In this document: positions 48,201-60,184 of the stretch, in pieces
Layout of the letters: every line of letters starts with the position of its first letter
Position numbering within the stretch: position 1 is the stretch's first letter
Assembly: GCA_027704905.1 (NCBI GenBank)
Contig: CM051005.1
Location: forward strand, 31,873,005 to 31,937,004
Reading direction: 5' to 3'
Length of the DNA: 64,000 bases
DNA from: Muraenolepis orangiensis
Taxonomy: Eukaryota; Chordata; Actinopteri; Gadiformes; Muraenolepididae
Translations under genes and position numbers: made by a program
The notes under the pieces: model-generated
Told to the model about the DNA's origin: nothing
The model's database searches: none
What the model saw: only the letters and a program-made list of their open reading frames with translations

Positions 48201-49367
48201 TTAACTTATCGGGTTTTACAGTGTACAGCAGCTTTAATACAAACAATGAAGTCACCTGTGTTTGAGAATCCTTAACATCTGTATTCATGATGTCCAGCGA
48301 TGCACTGAACCTCATGTCAATCAGGTGTTGTTTGTATTTACTATTCTCATCATATTATCAATATGTTCCCTGATCTTACCAGCTTCTTCTGAACACAAAG
48401 GTTTGATGTCCATCATCTCCTTAGACCAGCTGACTTCGTTGCTGTGGTTACAGATCACCATTGAACCATTGGACAGGTAGAGGTGGAGCGAGAGGTCGGT
48501 GACCTCCACCTCTGTTGGGTCTCCTCCATCCTCAGAGCAGGTTTGAGTGGTGCACGTGAAGGTGGAGTTCTTAGAGAAGGCCTGAGAGCTACAGATCACA
48601 CTCACATTACAGGATTCAGGGCTGAGAGACACAGACGCCTCCAGGACCACTGGTGATGCCTGTTCTGGAACAAGGACATTTTCATGTTCAAAACACACAA
48701 ACAAACCGCTTGTAGAAGTCAAATGTCTGTACTCTGTTTCAGTGAACATACCTCGTACTGTCACCTGGTATTCTGTGTGAATGTAGTCTTCATCAGAACT
48801 AACTACTGCTTGGTAACGTCCACTTTCATTCAATCCTACGTTTTTGAATCTTAAAGAATAATTTTCTGTCGAAAACTCTGCCCTTCCATTAAAGAAATGT
48901 GTTGTATCATTCCATTTGGGATAATATTTTATGATATTGTACGTTTCTGTGTTTGTCTTTAATTTCCACGTGAGCTGATGATCATCTTTGGGTTTAGGGT
49001 TTTTGATCTCCATGAATAAATAATTTCCCTTCAGCAAAAACACGCTGTTATTTGTGGACCCTGAAACAAATAATGAACAAAATAATTACACAAAGTGTAC
49101 GTTTGTATCCATGTATGCAGATATCCAGACTGATACACGAACACAATATTAGCCTACTTTAAATAACGTTTACTAAATATCACCCTTTTTTCACATAAAG
49201 AGGCTGAAAAATATCGAAGACAGAATATGTTCACGTAAGGACAGTTCACTTCTAATAACGGAATCAACACATAAAGGACTATCGGAGATGGTAAAAAGCA
49301 GTTTGTTTTTACCTTGCAGGCCTACGAACCAATAAATGAGTAGACAGAGAGAACCAGAGAACATCAT
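42248..49367 (-). CDS. Receptor B: SLAM/CD2-family-like Ig receptor with two ITIM-like motifs
   Basis: Exons: signal 49367-49313, V 49060-48752, C2 48664-48380, transmembrane 47044-46934, tail 1 42560-42523, tail 2 42334-42248. All borders are GT-AG with matching phases, giving about 294 residues. The signal peptide is the same as in receptor A. The V domain lacks cysteine and is two residues shorter than in A; C2 has six cysteines. The tail reads SPNNPSIYCQLSP then EVIYAQVDQPRSS; SIYCQL and VIYAQV fit the ITIM form (S/I/V/L-x-Y-x-x-L/V), implying recruitment of SH2 phosphatases or SAP-type adaptors (inference). The 4.4-kb intron before the tail is filled by three DNA transposons. For tail exon 1 only the TATAG acceptor is usable, because the upstream AG seen in receptor A is changed. 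The frame is open throughout. Confidence 0.8.
42935..43473. mobile_element. hAT-type MITE (539 bp) in receptor B intron
   Basis: Perfect 15-bp terminal repeats CAGGGGTTCCCAACC / GGTTGGGAACCCCTG, flanked by the 8-bp duplication GTTTAGAG (42927-42934 and 43474-43481). The interior is CG-rich at the ends and has several small TATATA palindromes at 43229-43345. No transposase. Confidence 0.9.
43569..45218. mobile_element. hAT-like element (family 1), copy 2, uninterrupted
   Basis: 1650 bp in opposite orientation to copy 1. Ends CAGTGGCGGCCGGTGACATC and GGACGAGCCGTCACTG, with the 8-bp duplication CATTAGTG (43561-43568 and 45219-45226). It contains the single GATTAAAC site that is split by the nested hAT in copy 1. 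Interior frames are short and no transposase is visible. Confidence 0.9.
45555..45785. repeat. Short minisatellite at the pogo transposase 3' end
   Basis: Irregular repeats of cctcccacatcacgtcatcc (about 20-32 bp). On the minus strand they encode acidic GluAspAsp-rich sequence beyond the transposase core. Confidence 0.8.
45773..46646 (-). pseudogene. Pogo/Tigger transposase, two-frame remnant
   Basis: The first frame (46646-46311) has NADQTPVYFDMP with the first catalytic aspartate. It ends at a GATCTACT tandem duplication shared with the 9.5-kb copy. The second frame (46279-45773) has LTRLADGTKLPPYV, MLILDAFRGH with the second aspartate, and VIIPGGMTSQLQVLDVVVNK with the third. About 40 residues after KLPPYV seem to be missing. 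The N-terminal DNA-binding domain is not evident. Nuclear cut-and-paste enzyme remnant, inactive. Confidence 0.8.
47461..48223. mobile_element. MITE with TA target duplication in receptor B intron 3
   Basis: Perfect 12-bp ends CACTGTAAAACC / GGTTTTACAGTG, with TA at 47459-47460 and 48224-48225. Receptors A (near 6710) and C (near 57713) have the uninterrupted site (cctacagcagc). TA duplication suggests a Tc1/mariner-type or related family. The inside holds a CpG-rich promoter-like stretch and an 18-bp repeat (tatatatgttgtggaggc) at 48015-48160. Confidence 0.85.
47650..47785 (+). promoter_or_regulatory. Promoter-like block inside the MITE: two CRE sites, YY1-like motif, splice donor
   Basis: Two palindromic TGACGTCA sites (47659-47666 and 47676-47683) sit in a tandem gtgacgtcacgtacgt context. 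They are followed by ccgccatt (47716-47723, YY1-like), an ATG near 47744 and a strong donor ACCG/GTAAGT at 47779/47780. This resembles a compact CpG promoter with a first exon. It is promoter-like by motif only. Confidence 0.4.
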
Positions 49368-49649
49368 GTTCTGTAACGCGTTCTGGTCTGACTGAAGAGG
49401 AAGTGAAACAGTTAGTGTTTTGTTCAGCGGTTCTCATCCCCTGGTGGGTCACGGGACATCACCTCACACAAGGGTCGCCAAATGGGTCTGGGAAATGTTT
49501 AATGTTAAACAAAATCATCATATTAATAATAATCATAATAGATTTTTTCATGAATATTTCCCTTCCCGTGTGTCTTCAGGTGAAATATGTGATATACACT
49601 GCATATATCAGCAGACACGTAGTCAGGTTCTAAACCCCGCCCCTAATCT

Positions 49650-50890
<1,241 letters not shown>

Positions 50891-51199
50891 TCCCACCCCG
50901 GGTCATAAACTCCTCCATGTTGGTTCTTCAGTTCAAACCAGTACGTCTCATCTGTTCCGTGGTGATTATTAAAGCGTTAATGTGAAGCAGCACTACGACA
51001 TAAAACACATCGTTTGAGCAATCATACGCCCCCAAAATAACATAAACGATCTAGGAGCCAAATATGATCCATCCACCAGAATCCTAACTCATTCATTTAC
51101 TGCCCACAAACGTCATCATTCAATTAACAAACAATTGTTTTGGTAAAACATTTAAATAAAAAAAGTTGAAATTACCATAAAATATTGATCAAGTTTTTG

Positions 51200-51716
51200 C
51201 ATTTAAAAAACTAATCAGAGCTAATAAAACAAACTCATGGGGTTTTAATTATATGAACACTATAGACATTTTAATTGATCTGACCTATTGATCTGGATAT
51301 CTTGTCATTGGCAGGTAAAAGAGTTCAAATGGAACGTTGGTTATTAGGTGGAAAAAGGAAAGCTAATGTTTAAACAAGCGAATCATCAAATCCAGAACCA
51401 GTGAAAAGAAGGACCGTAGAAAGTAGTCAAATGAGTACCTGTCTCTGGAATGTTCCATCCCCTGCCTGTCTGAGTGATCAACTCTGAGGTGCTATCAAAC
51501 CAGGCTCTGAAACCATGCCAGCTGCGCCGCCATCTACTAACTAAACAACTATATTGGACGATCTTCATCCAAGCCTGGAGAATTTCTTGAAGACAAGCTG
51601 TGAATAGTGGCAGTGGATGGGGCTTTCCGAGTAGCACAGCTTATCGCTTATAGCTAAACGCAAATCGCTAAAGCTAAAATGCTGGGTGGGTGGGAGAAGG
51701 GACTAGAGACAAGTGG
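51200..51716. repeat. Segmental-duplication block, unit B
   Basis: Paralogue of 16430-16896, with the conserved minus-strand frame at 51637-51386. No gene is recognised. Confidence 0.55.
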
Positions 51717-52241
51717 TCATAGATGGTAGGGCTTCTTCCAATCCCTGATTGGCTCTCTGCCCGTTGGTCTGGGGATGGAAACCTGAGGATTACCTGGGAG
51801 AGGCCCCAATACGTTTGCGAAACGCTTCCCAGAAGCTAGCAGATAACTGTGGTTCACGGTCTGAAACAATGTGTACCGGAGACCATGTAGCCTGAATTCA
51901 TGAACAATTAACATATTAGCTTTCTCCTTAGCTGAAGGGAGTTGGGGAGCGCTACAAAATAAGCAGCTAAAGATAATCTGTCCACAATGATCAGAATGCG
52001 GGAATTTCCTTCTGAGAAACAAACGGGAAAACCTGCGACAAAGTCCATGACATAGTGTGACCATGGCCTGTGAGAACAGGAAGAGGTCTTTGCAGACCTT
52101 CTGGGGTCTATTGCTCACCTTGTTGTGGGAATAAACATCCCAAGCCGCTACAAAAATGCGCACATCTTCCTTCATAGACGGCCACCAAAAGTGTCGCCGG
52201 ATCAGAGCCAAGGTCCAGGTCACACCAGGGTAACAGACCAT
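51717..52241 (-). pseudogene. Ty3/gypsy integrase fragment, unit B
   Basis: Paralogue of the unit A fragment: zinc-binding part LIRRHFWWPSMKEDVRIFV, then a frame change into the catalytic-core region, ending KRFANVLGPLPGNPQ. Its 5' side (minus strand) is broken by an L2 insertion at 52244. Confidence 0.75.
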
Positions 52242-52243
52242 CT

Positions 52244-53007
52244 CTCAGCAACAGCAACTCTCTCCTGGCGGGACTCCCCGCCTCTGCAACCAAGCCCCTC
52301 CAACGCATCCAGAACGCAGCAGCACGCCTGGTATTCAACCTACCGAAATTCTCCCACGTGACCCCTCTCTTCCGCGATCTCCACTGGCTTCCGGTAAATG
52401 CTCGAATCAAATTCAAGACTCTGGTGCTGACCTTTAGGGCAGTCAATGGAACTGCCCCAGCCTACCTCCAGGCGTTGGTCAAACCCTACATCCCAGCCAG
52501 AGCGCTCCGCTCAACTTCTGCCAGGCGACTTGTTCGACCTTCACTAATGTCAACCAAACATCGCTCGTCCAAGACCCAGCTCTTCACGGCTCTGGCTCCA
52601 CAGTGGTGGAATGAACTCCCGTCTCATGTCAGGACGGCAGAGTCCCTCGCCAGCTTCCGCAAGAGACTCCACCTGGACTCTCCTTGAACCCTCCTTCTCC
52701 TTTGTGAAACCCCTAAACTTGCTTAAGTCCTGACATTAATAGCTCTTAGCATGTTGTATATGTTAGCAAGTGTATATCCTTAATGTTGATAACACGCTCT
52801 TATCACAGCTACTTAAGCAGGTGACCTGGCAGTACCAAATAGTGTTATTCATCTTGTTAATATGAATACTTGTGAACTGCTGTATTTTTATGTTTGCGTA
52901 CCCCTGTGTTATGCTATTGTCTGCTTCAACTAATGTACACCTTGTAAGTCGCTTTGGATAAAAGCGTCTGCCAAATGCCCTAAATGTAAATGTAAATGTA
53001 AATGTAA
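52244..53007 (+). mobile_element. UnaL2-like L2 LINE, 3' fragment
   Basis: 5'-truncated insertion with C-terminal ORF2 coding (52358-52687: LHWLPVNARIKFKTLVL, APQWWNELPSHVR). The 3' end is gctttggataaaagcgtctg followed by a (TAAATG)n tail, the stem-loop tail described for UnaL2. A 4-bp duplication ATCT (52240-52243 and 53008-53011) flanks it. Units A and C have the empty site (gaccatctt). Confidence 0.88.
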
Positions 53008-53105
53008 ATCTTGGAACAGGGGCCCTACTCTAGTACCTGAGCCTGGGCAGAAGGAGGGACAAACAGGCGGTTAATGGGGCTGTTTCCTGGAGCTGGATCC
53101 CAACT

Positions 53106-53450
53106 CTTTACATGAGCCTATACATCCAGCAACGCAGCACCCAGCAGGCATCTTGTGGGGAGAGATTCTCAGGTGATCGCATACAGACCCAACAGGTGTG
53201 TAGACGACGCCATCTCTCTGGCACTTCACACGGCCCTGGAGCACCTAGACAGGAGGGACGCCTACGTCAGACTGCTGTTCATTCAGTTCAGCTCGGCTTT
53301 CAACACCCTCGACTTCAGGAGCCACCGGGGCCCCCACTTCACCATCAGACCATGCTTCCGTTTCCTTGGGCTACAGATTTCCCACGACCTGGCGTGGACC
53401 CACAACACGGAGGTCTGCTGAAGAAGGCTCACCAGCGCCTCTATGCTCTC
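53106..53450 (+). mobile_element. LINE reverse transcriptase remnant, unit B
   Basis: Paralogue of 17560-18187 with the same internal deletion (FSSAFNT joined to RSHRGPHF). It breaks off at about 53450, where sequence resembling 26529 (ccaatgggtttgacacattc) begins. Confidence 0.7.
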
Positions 53451-53572
53451 CAATGGGTTTGACACATTCCTTAATTTCATCAGTTATTGATTTGGATCAA
53501 CATAAATAATCTCCTTTCAAAATCCATCCACACAATTGCATGTGCAAAATGTCTTGTTTGTGATTTTACATT

Positions 53573-53597
53573 GTGTGCGTGTGTGTGTTTGTTTGCG

Positions 53598-53659
<62 letters not shown>

Positions 53660-53730
53660 TTTGTTTGCACGCACGTGTGTGTGTGCGTGTGTGCGTGATT
53701 ATGTTTGCGTGTGTGAGTGTACGTACACGG
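53573..53730. repeat. (GT)n microsatellite with GCGT interruptions
   Basis: GT run that replaces the last part of the Kir-2 C-terminal coding region. Confidence 0.93.
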
Positions 53731-53734
53731 GAAG

Positions 53735-55968
53735 CCCGGCGGCGGGGGAGGGGAGGGACTCGGGGGGCGGGGGAGGGGAGGGACTCGGGGGCGGGGGAGG
53801 GGAGGGACTCGGGGGGGCGGGGCTTTGAATAGGGGCGTGATCTTGGTCTTGGCCACCTTGTCGAAGAAGGCGAAGTCGGCCACGTACTTTCCCGACAAAG
53901 AGAGAGAGACGACGGGCGGGAACTCGTAGCCCCACAGGATCTGGTCGGGCAGGTAGGAGGTGCGCACCTGGCAGGTGGCGGAGGTGGGCTCCACCGTGGC
54001 GCTCAGGATCACCAGCAGCTCAAAGTCGCCAGCTCAGGGTCGGTCCATCTGCCGCCTGAGGGGGGGAGAGGAGAGAGGAGAGAGGAGAGAGAGGACCCCG
54101 TCACTGAGGATAGGCCGGTCCACCAGGGGGCGGAGCTACAAAGAGTCATCAGTCAGGAGGAGCAGAGGGAAACACATGGCACACGTTGGAAGATCATTTG
54201 CTTACTTCAAATGAGATGATCAATAGTCGGTTTCCATCACCATATCTCCATTCTCATTCTGAAGTATCGCATTAGAACATGTTGAAGGAAACGACCAAAT
54301 TCAAATCAACTCCCTCTGATTCCATCAAAGTTGATACGCTCTTTTGAGGTGTTAATTCACAAAAGTAGAGATGGAAACAACTTTGACGATTACATTCTGA
54401 CGTAGTGAACTTTGACCTCTGGTGACTTACGCTGTGGGCTTCTTCTCAAGCGTTCCTATGACCCAAAACATGGCTGACAGAATGAGTGCATTTCTTTCAC
54501 TTCGTCTATGGACAGATTTAAACATGGCCAATGCCAGCTGATAAGTAAGGATGACTAGAAGTTGTCTGAGTGACATTAACTCCTGCAGATGACCTCGTGT
54601 CACTGATCTTATTAACAGTCTATGTCACCGCCCGATATCCGTCATCGCTGACAGTTTGTTTTTGCTTCAACTAGTTGATGGAAACAAAACTAATTCACAT
54701 TTCCTTCTTTTTGTTTCGTGCAAACTTTTAAAAGTTTAATTAAAATGTTCTTCGACTGTTAGATGAAAACCCAGTTAGTGAGACAGAGTTGTTATCTCCA
54801 TGGTTACGGCCAACTTTAAGTTAAGGTTCCCCACAACCTCCTCCATCTGACACCATACACACTGAGGTTGACTTTGAAGTGACTCACATCATGAAAAGGA
54901 CAGAACCGGAGTATCCTTATCGTTTTATTTTAGTAACAGTGACACAATAGCATACTGTGTTTTAGATCCTATCAGACATACTAACAGACAGATCGGAGCT
55001 CAGGGCTGCTTCCAGAGGAAGTGGTTCTGGTTAGCTGGTTTCATGCAGCTGTTTCCTGTTAAACTAACACGTGATGTGAGCCTCAGGCCTTTAAGAAGGT
55101 CATGATTCATACCATAACCATACCACATATATACAACTGTAGCTCTATCTAAAACTAACCAGCCCTCTCTCTCTCTCTCTCTAATAAAACAGCAGAGTTT
55201 CGGGTTCACTTGCACTGAAAGTATTTTCCAAAGTCAACTACACTTTAAAGGAAGTGAAAGCAGTTGACATTCATTTATATTCAGTTGTGGTTTTTGCAAA
55301 CATTTTAGAACTGCACTTCCATGCATATTATTTGTACTTGAAAGCAAAAATGCACATATTATTTTATTGTGTATTATTTTTTATTTTATTGTGTATTATT
55401 TATTATTATTCATTTGCCTGTGTGCACACCTGTGGGTCGTCAGTCATCAATCTAGCGCCGACCACCTGCTCTGTTTGTTGTCTCAACCTCACAATGAACC
55501 TCTGTGGCCAGGGGGAGGAGCCTAAACAGGCCTCTTCAGGGGGAGGAGCCTAAACAGGCCTCTTCAGGGGGAGGAGCCTAAACAGGCAGGTGACAGTGCG
55601 GATCAGCTCTTGTTCTTACGTCTAATAAATAAACCATGCAGTACGTTGACTGTACGCCTTGGTTGATTCAAAAGGTTTAATTTATGCGGAAATACTGCAG
55701 GAAGAGCCTCAGATATCCAGTGAGATATTGGATTCCCATGGTGTGTTTCCACCATTGTGAGGCCTGCTCTACTAAGGTACCTTTGGCAGCCCAGGCTCTC
55801 AGGGGACTGCTGTGGTCCATGGTGTGGTAGAAGGTGAGGGGCAGGATGAGGAAGGGGCTGTCGCTGGACGTGTCCACCTGGAAGGACACCTTCCTCTGGT
55901 CCAGGACCACCGTCTCCCCCTCCTTGGTCAGGGACGACTGGAGCAGCTTCCCCGTTACCTGGACCAGG
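53735..55968 (-). pseudogene. Kir-2: KCNJ10/Kir4.1-like last two exons, damaged
   Basis: Exon 1 (about 55968-55781) reads VLVQVTGKLLQSSLTKEGET, FQVDTSSDSPFLILPLTFY and SPLRAWAAK, then a GT donor. Exon 2 (54055 down to about 53735) starts after CCTCAG, then TCQVRTSYLPDQILWGYEF, SLSGKYVADFAFFDKVAKTK and ITPLFK. Against Kir-1 it has a 1-bp deletion after PEL that shifts the frame, but it keeps LWGYEF, which Kir-1 lost. The PDZ-binding end is gone, replaced by G-rich repeats and the GT run. The pore exons are absent. The intron (54056-55780) shows the uninterrupted site of the Kir-1 LINE. Confidence 0.78.
55510..55590. repeat. 28-bp tandem repeat, three copies
   Basis: The unit gggggaggagcctaaacagg plus cctcttca is repeated three times in the Kir-2 intron. 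A single related block is at 29985 in Kir-1. Confidence 0.85.
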
Positions 55969-56024
55969 ACCAGCTCATTGTGGGTCAAACCTTTTGGACT
56001 GGTGTGTCCATCAATGGAAGAGAT

Positions 56025-56135
56025 ATATATAACAATATATATATATAGATAGATAGATTAATATCTATATATAGATATCTGAATATGAATAGATATATAC
56101 TGTATATATACAGTATATATATATATTCTGTATAT

Positions 56136-56166
<31 letters not shown>

Positions 56167-56187
56167 TCTGTATATATATACTGTATA
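56025..56187. repeat. AT-rich (TATA)n repeat
   Basis: TATATA and CTGTATATATACAG-type palindromic repeats upstream (minus strand) of the Kir-2 exon. Confidence 0.9.
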
Positions 56188-56205
56188 TCAGTGGAGGCTC
56201 GTCCA
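56188..56205. mobile_element. Possible hAT family 1 end
   Basis: cagtggaggctcgtccat resembles the family 1 terminus CAGTGGCGGCTCGTCCAT. No second end or duplication was found nearby. Confidence 0.3.
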
Positions 56206-56590
56206 TTGAGGAAAGGTCAAGTCAAGTCCAGTTTATTGTCACTTCACAGTATAAAGCAGTGGTGTGAAAATCTTATGTGCAAAACCCGACGACAGATAGC
56301 AGTTATAAAAATAAGATAAAAATAGATCAAAAATTGAATAAAAATAGAATAGAATAAAGTTTAAAAATAAAAATAAAAATTTAGAAAATGCAATATATCG
56401 GCACCGAAAAAGAGCAATATGTATATATAAATCAATGTAATAAAATATACATTGTTATATGCTATACGCCCTTGTTCAGCAGCCTGATGGCCTGACTGTG
56501 GAAGCTATCTCTAAGCCTATTTGTACGGCACTTGATACTGAGGTATCGCCTGCCTGACGGTAACAGTGAGTACAGTTCGTGGCTGGGTGG
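56206..56590 (-). mobile_element. LINE 3' fragment, same family as the Kir-1 intron LINE
   Basis: On the minus strand it matches the last coding and 3'UTR part of the 27961-29655 element (ACTGTACTCACTGTTACCG, AGGCCATCAGGCTGCTGAAC), ending with the (ACTTG)n tail at 56214. It has about 20 bp near 56545 that the Kir-1 intron copy lacks. Confidence 0.8.
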
Positions 56591-56601
56591 GCAATGGAGG
56601 A

Positions 56602-56643
56602 GAAAATGTATGAAGGATGGAGGACCATCCTTCATACATTTTC
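56602..56643. repeat. 42-bp perfect palindrome
   Basis: Arms gaaaatgtatgaaggatgg (56602-56620) and its exact complement (56625-56643) flank a 4-base centre. A stable hairpin is possible. It may mark a fold-back junction. Confidence 0.88.
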
Positions 56644-57317
56644 AGAGAAAAATAAACCACATAAATGTAACAGATTAATCTATAAAAATACTGATAATAT
56701 GACTATTTTAACACTTCGAAGGCACAACAATCCTGTCCCCGTGTCAAAGTACCAACAGCGCCCCCTACCGCAATGGAACATTGTCCGGTGAGTCCTGGTG
56801 TTTAACATGAGTGTGTACGGCGCTAAGGGAGGACCATCCTCACTGAGGGCGGGTCTTGCCAGAGGCTCTGAACCAATCAGCAGAGCTCACTACGCTGGTG
56901 AATACCCAATCAGAGATTTGGGGGGCGGGTTATCATCATGTAAGGATCTATCTTGTGTCGTTCATTAATTCCACGTTCCTTATAACTATATTTGATATAT
57001 TTCAGATTAGCTGACCGTGACAAGGTTTCTTTGGGTCGCGATTAGAGAATTGACGTAATTGACATGCATTACTGGTTTTACTATATGATATCATGTCTTA
57101 TTTTAATTTAATAGTGGTAAAAATACTTATAATAATAATAATAATAAAAAAAACGATTATCCCTCAAATCTCATTAAATTTAAATGTTAGGTTTGTTCGG
57201 TAGAACTAGGCACTGTGCATACAACTTATATTCCGATTTTTCCTATTTTCACCAATGATGGAGTAATCTCTAAAAATCAATTGTTCAACATTCTTTCCCC
57301 TCAGATCACAATCTGTT
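56644..57317. other. Spacer between Kir-2 and receptor C, no gene seen
   Basis: Contains ccaatcag motifs and an AAT run at 57130. Homology to the receptor A and B introns begins only at about 57318, so the lost transmembrane exon of receptor C should have lain here. Confidence 0.45.
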
Positions 57318-57815
57318 ACAAAACAGGAACATAGAACAACTTTACCGTACACTTCAATGCTGAAATGTGGGATGTCTATCTTCAGTGACAGAGGAGATGC
57401 TTTATAAATGTTAACATATATCAGACATGCTGTAAGATTCAATATCTATTATTTAAAATGGCCTGATTTGAGTTGACAGCATCGGCATCCGGATGAGACC
57501 ATTTAGATTATAGGAAGATCCCGGCTTTTGTGGCATTTCTGACCAATCAGGACATCTCTTCTCTGATTGGTTCAGGGAATGTGTCTCTCCTGTTTATCAC
57601 AGGTGAATGAAACACTTCTCAATGGTGGAGCCACGTAGGGAGGGAGGGAGCAGAGAGGGAGAGGACTAGTTAGTGTTTTCTGCTCTCTCTCTTTACTTCT
57701 CTCTCTCAACCTACAGCAGCTTTAATACAAACAATGAAGTCACCTGTGTTTGAGAATCCTTAACATCTGTATTCATGATGTCCAGCGATGCACTGAACCT
57801 CATGAGGTGAATCAA

Positions 57816-58862
57816 TCAGGTGTTGTTTGTATTTACTATTCTCATCATATTATCAATATGTTCCCATATCTTACCAGCTTCTTCTGGACACAAAGGTTTG
57901 ATCTCCATCATCTCCTTAGACCAGCTGACTTCGTTGCTGTGGTTACAGATCACCATTGAACCATTGGACAGGTAGAGGTGGAGCGAGAGGTCGGTGACCT
58001 CCACCTCTGTTGGGTCTCCTCCATCCTCAGAGCAGGTTTGATTGGTGCACGTGAAGGTGGAGTTCTTAGAGAAGGCCTGAGAGCTACAGATCACACTCAC
58101 ATTACAGGATTCAGGGCTGAGAGACACAGACGCCTCCAGGACCACTGGTGATGCCTGTTCTGGAACAAGGACATTTTCATGTTCAAAACACACAAACAAA
58201 CCGCTTGTAGAAGTCAAATGTCTGTACTCTGTTTCAGTGAACATACCTCGTACTGTCACCTGGTATTCTGTGTGAATGTAGTCATTCTGAGTACTAACTA
58301 TTGCTTGGTAACGTCCACTTTCATTCAATCCTACGTTTTTGAATCTTAAAGAATAATTTTCTGTCGAAAACTCTGCCCTTCCATTAAAGAAATGTGTTGT
58401 ATCATTCCATTTGGGATAATATTTTATGATATTGTACGTTTCTGTGTTTGTCTTTAATTTCCACGTGAGCTGATGATCATCTTTGGGTTTAGGGTTTTTG
58501 ATCTCCATGAATAAATAATTTCCCTTCAGCAAAAACACGCTGTTATTTGTGGACCCTGAAACAAATAATGAACAAAATAATTACACAAAGTGTACGTTTG
58601 TATCCATGTATGCAGATATCCAGACTGATACACGAACACAATATTAGCCTACTTTAAATAACGTTTACTAAATATCACCCTTTTTTCACATAAAGAGGCT
58701 GAAAAATATCGAAGACAGAATATGTTCACGTAAGGACAGTTCACTTCTAATAACGGAATCAACACATAAAGGACTATCGGAGATGGTAAAAAGCAGTTTG
58801 TTTTTACCTTGCAGGCCTACGAACCAATAAATGAGTAGACAGAGAGAACCAGAGAACATCAT
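57816..58862 (-). pseudogene. Receptor C: SLAM/CD2-like Ig receptor lacking transmembrane and tail exons
   Basis: Exons present: signal 58862-58808, V 58555-58247, C2 58159-57875, all open and with GT-AG borders. V and C2 are nearly identical to receptor B (about eight residue changes, such as VSTQND for VSSDED and CTNQTC for CTTQTC). Homology to the others stops at about 57318, just before the transmembrane exon. Without it, reading into the intron adds a short tail (GKIWEHIDNMMRIVNTNNT) and stops at 57816. It may be a pseudogene or a gene for a secreted receptor; the sequence alone cannot decide. Confidence 0.7.
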
Positions 58863-58904
58863 GTTCTGTAACGCGTTCTGGTCTGACTGAAGAGGAAGTG
58901 AAAC

Positions 58905-59560
58905 AGCCGTTAGTGTTCTGGACAGTGGTTGACAGTAGTAACAGGGACCTGCACAGACATTCGGGGGCAGGAGCTCAAGTGAGAAAAAGGGCACTTCCCA
59001 TAATCATTTATAAAATTATGAAGTTACTGTTTAAGGCAGGACATTACAGGCAAAAATATCGTTTTTTCATGTACTTGTAAATGTTGTTATTTTGGTCTAT
59101 TTTGCTTCCATGTTTTCTTTCACTCTAATGGAAAGAAAACTTCCAAAAAACTAAATGGTGTTCGTTTTACTACCCTATCTGAATTAATCTATAGATTTAA
59201 AGCTAATCTGCATATTTAAACATAACATTTCAGGGGAAAATACTGACTTGACGTAAGTAAGTATTGGTGCCCTCACACCATAGCGTACGCTGAAACCTAT
59301 GAGTTGCGTGTAAGAAATATTTGTATACGCACCAAACGCAACCGAAATCAACAATTTTGTCAATTTGTAACCTATTCCACCTGTGGGTTGTGTTCAAAAC
59401 GTACAAGTTGCGTTTGACCTGCGTGCTAGTTGCGTGGTATTTGCGAATATCGGTCACGTGATAAAAACCTATAAATGTCACGGTTACGGTGGTTGACAGG
59501 GGGCGTGGCCAAGCCGCGTGCTGGCGGCGCACACACACACCTGTCAACAGTTGCAGTGGC
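58905..59560. other. Sequence upstream of receptor C, no gene recognised
   Basis: Differs from the upstream regions of A and B. It includes a minus-strand 114-codon frame (59574-59230) with no recognisable motif and repeated forms of agttgcg. Confidence 0.35.
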
Positions 59561-59564
59561 TGAT

Positions 59565-59830
59565 TACTAATCACCTCACCTGGGGTATATAGACCCTGGC
59601 GTCCTGTTACCCCGGGGTTAGGTCGTACGTCGTACTTTATGGTTGCTACTTTGTACGTTGGTACATTCTGGACGGAATCGTCACGCCGATGTCCCCGAAA
59701 TCCAGATTACTCGCCTGTCCCGCGTCACTCGCCGTCTAATACCTGTCGCTACTCTGACCTCCCGGTATCCAGACCCCTCGCCTGTCTCGAGTTACTCTCC
59801 GGTCTACACCAGCTCGTGTAGGTGATGACG
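59565..59830 (+). mobile_element. Possible LTR promoter fragment
   Basis: A TATA-like ggggtatatagaccctggcg followed by a C-rich leader resembles the U3/R region of fish gypsy LTRs. No partner LTR is seen; class uncertain. Confidence 0.3.
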
Positions 59831-59839
59831 TATAGAAAT

Positions 59840-60184
59840 CCTAATTTATCTGACCTATTGATCTGGATATCTTGTCATTGGCAGGTAAAAGAGTTCAAAT
59901 GGAACGTTGGTTATTAGGTGGAAAAAGGAAAGCTAATGTTTAAACAAGCGAATCATCAAATCCAGAACCAGTGAAAAGAAGGACCGTAGAAAGTAGTCAA
60001 ATGAGTACCTGTCTCTGGAATGTTCCATCCCCTGCCTGTCTGAGTGATCAACTCTGAGGTGCTATCAAACCAGGCTCTGAAACCATGCCAGCTGCGCCGC
60101 CATATACTAACTAAACAACAATATAGGACGATCTTCATCCAAGCCTGGAGAATTTCTTGAAGACAAGCTAGTGGCAGTGGATGG
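59840..60184. repeat. Segmental-duplication block, unit C
   Basis: Paralogue of 16430-16896 with the minus-strand frame 60138-59956 shortened at its start. About 40 bp are missing near 60165. Confidence 0.55.

Noticed and set aside
59230..59574. 114-codon minus-strand frame upstream of receptor C
   Set aside because: No recognisable motif and no paralogue in units A or B; could be chance.
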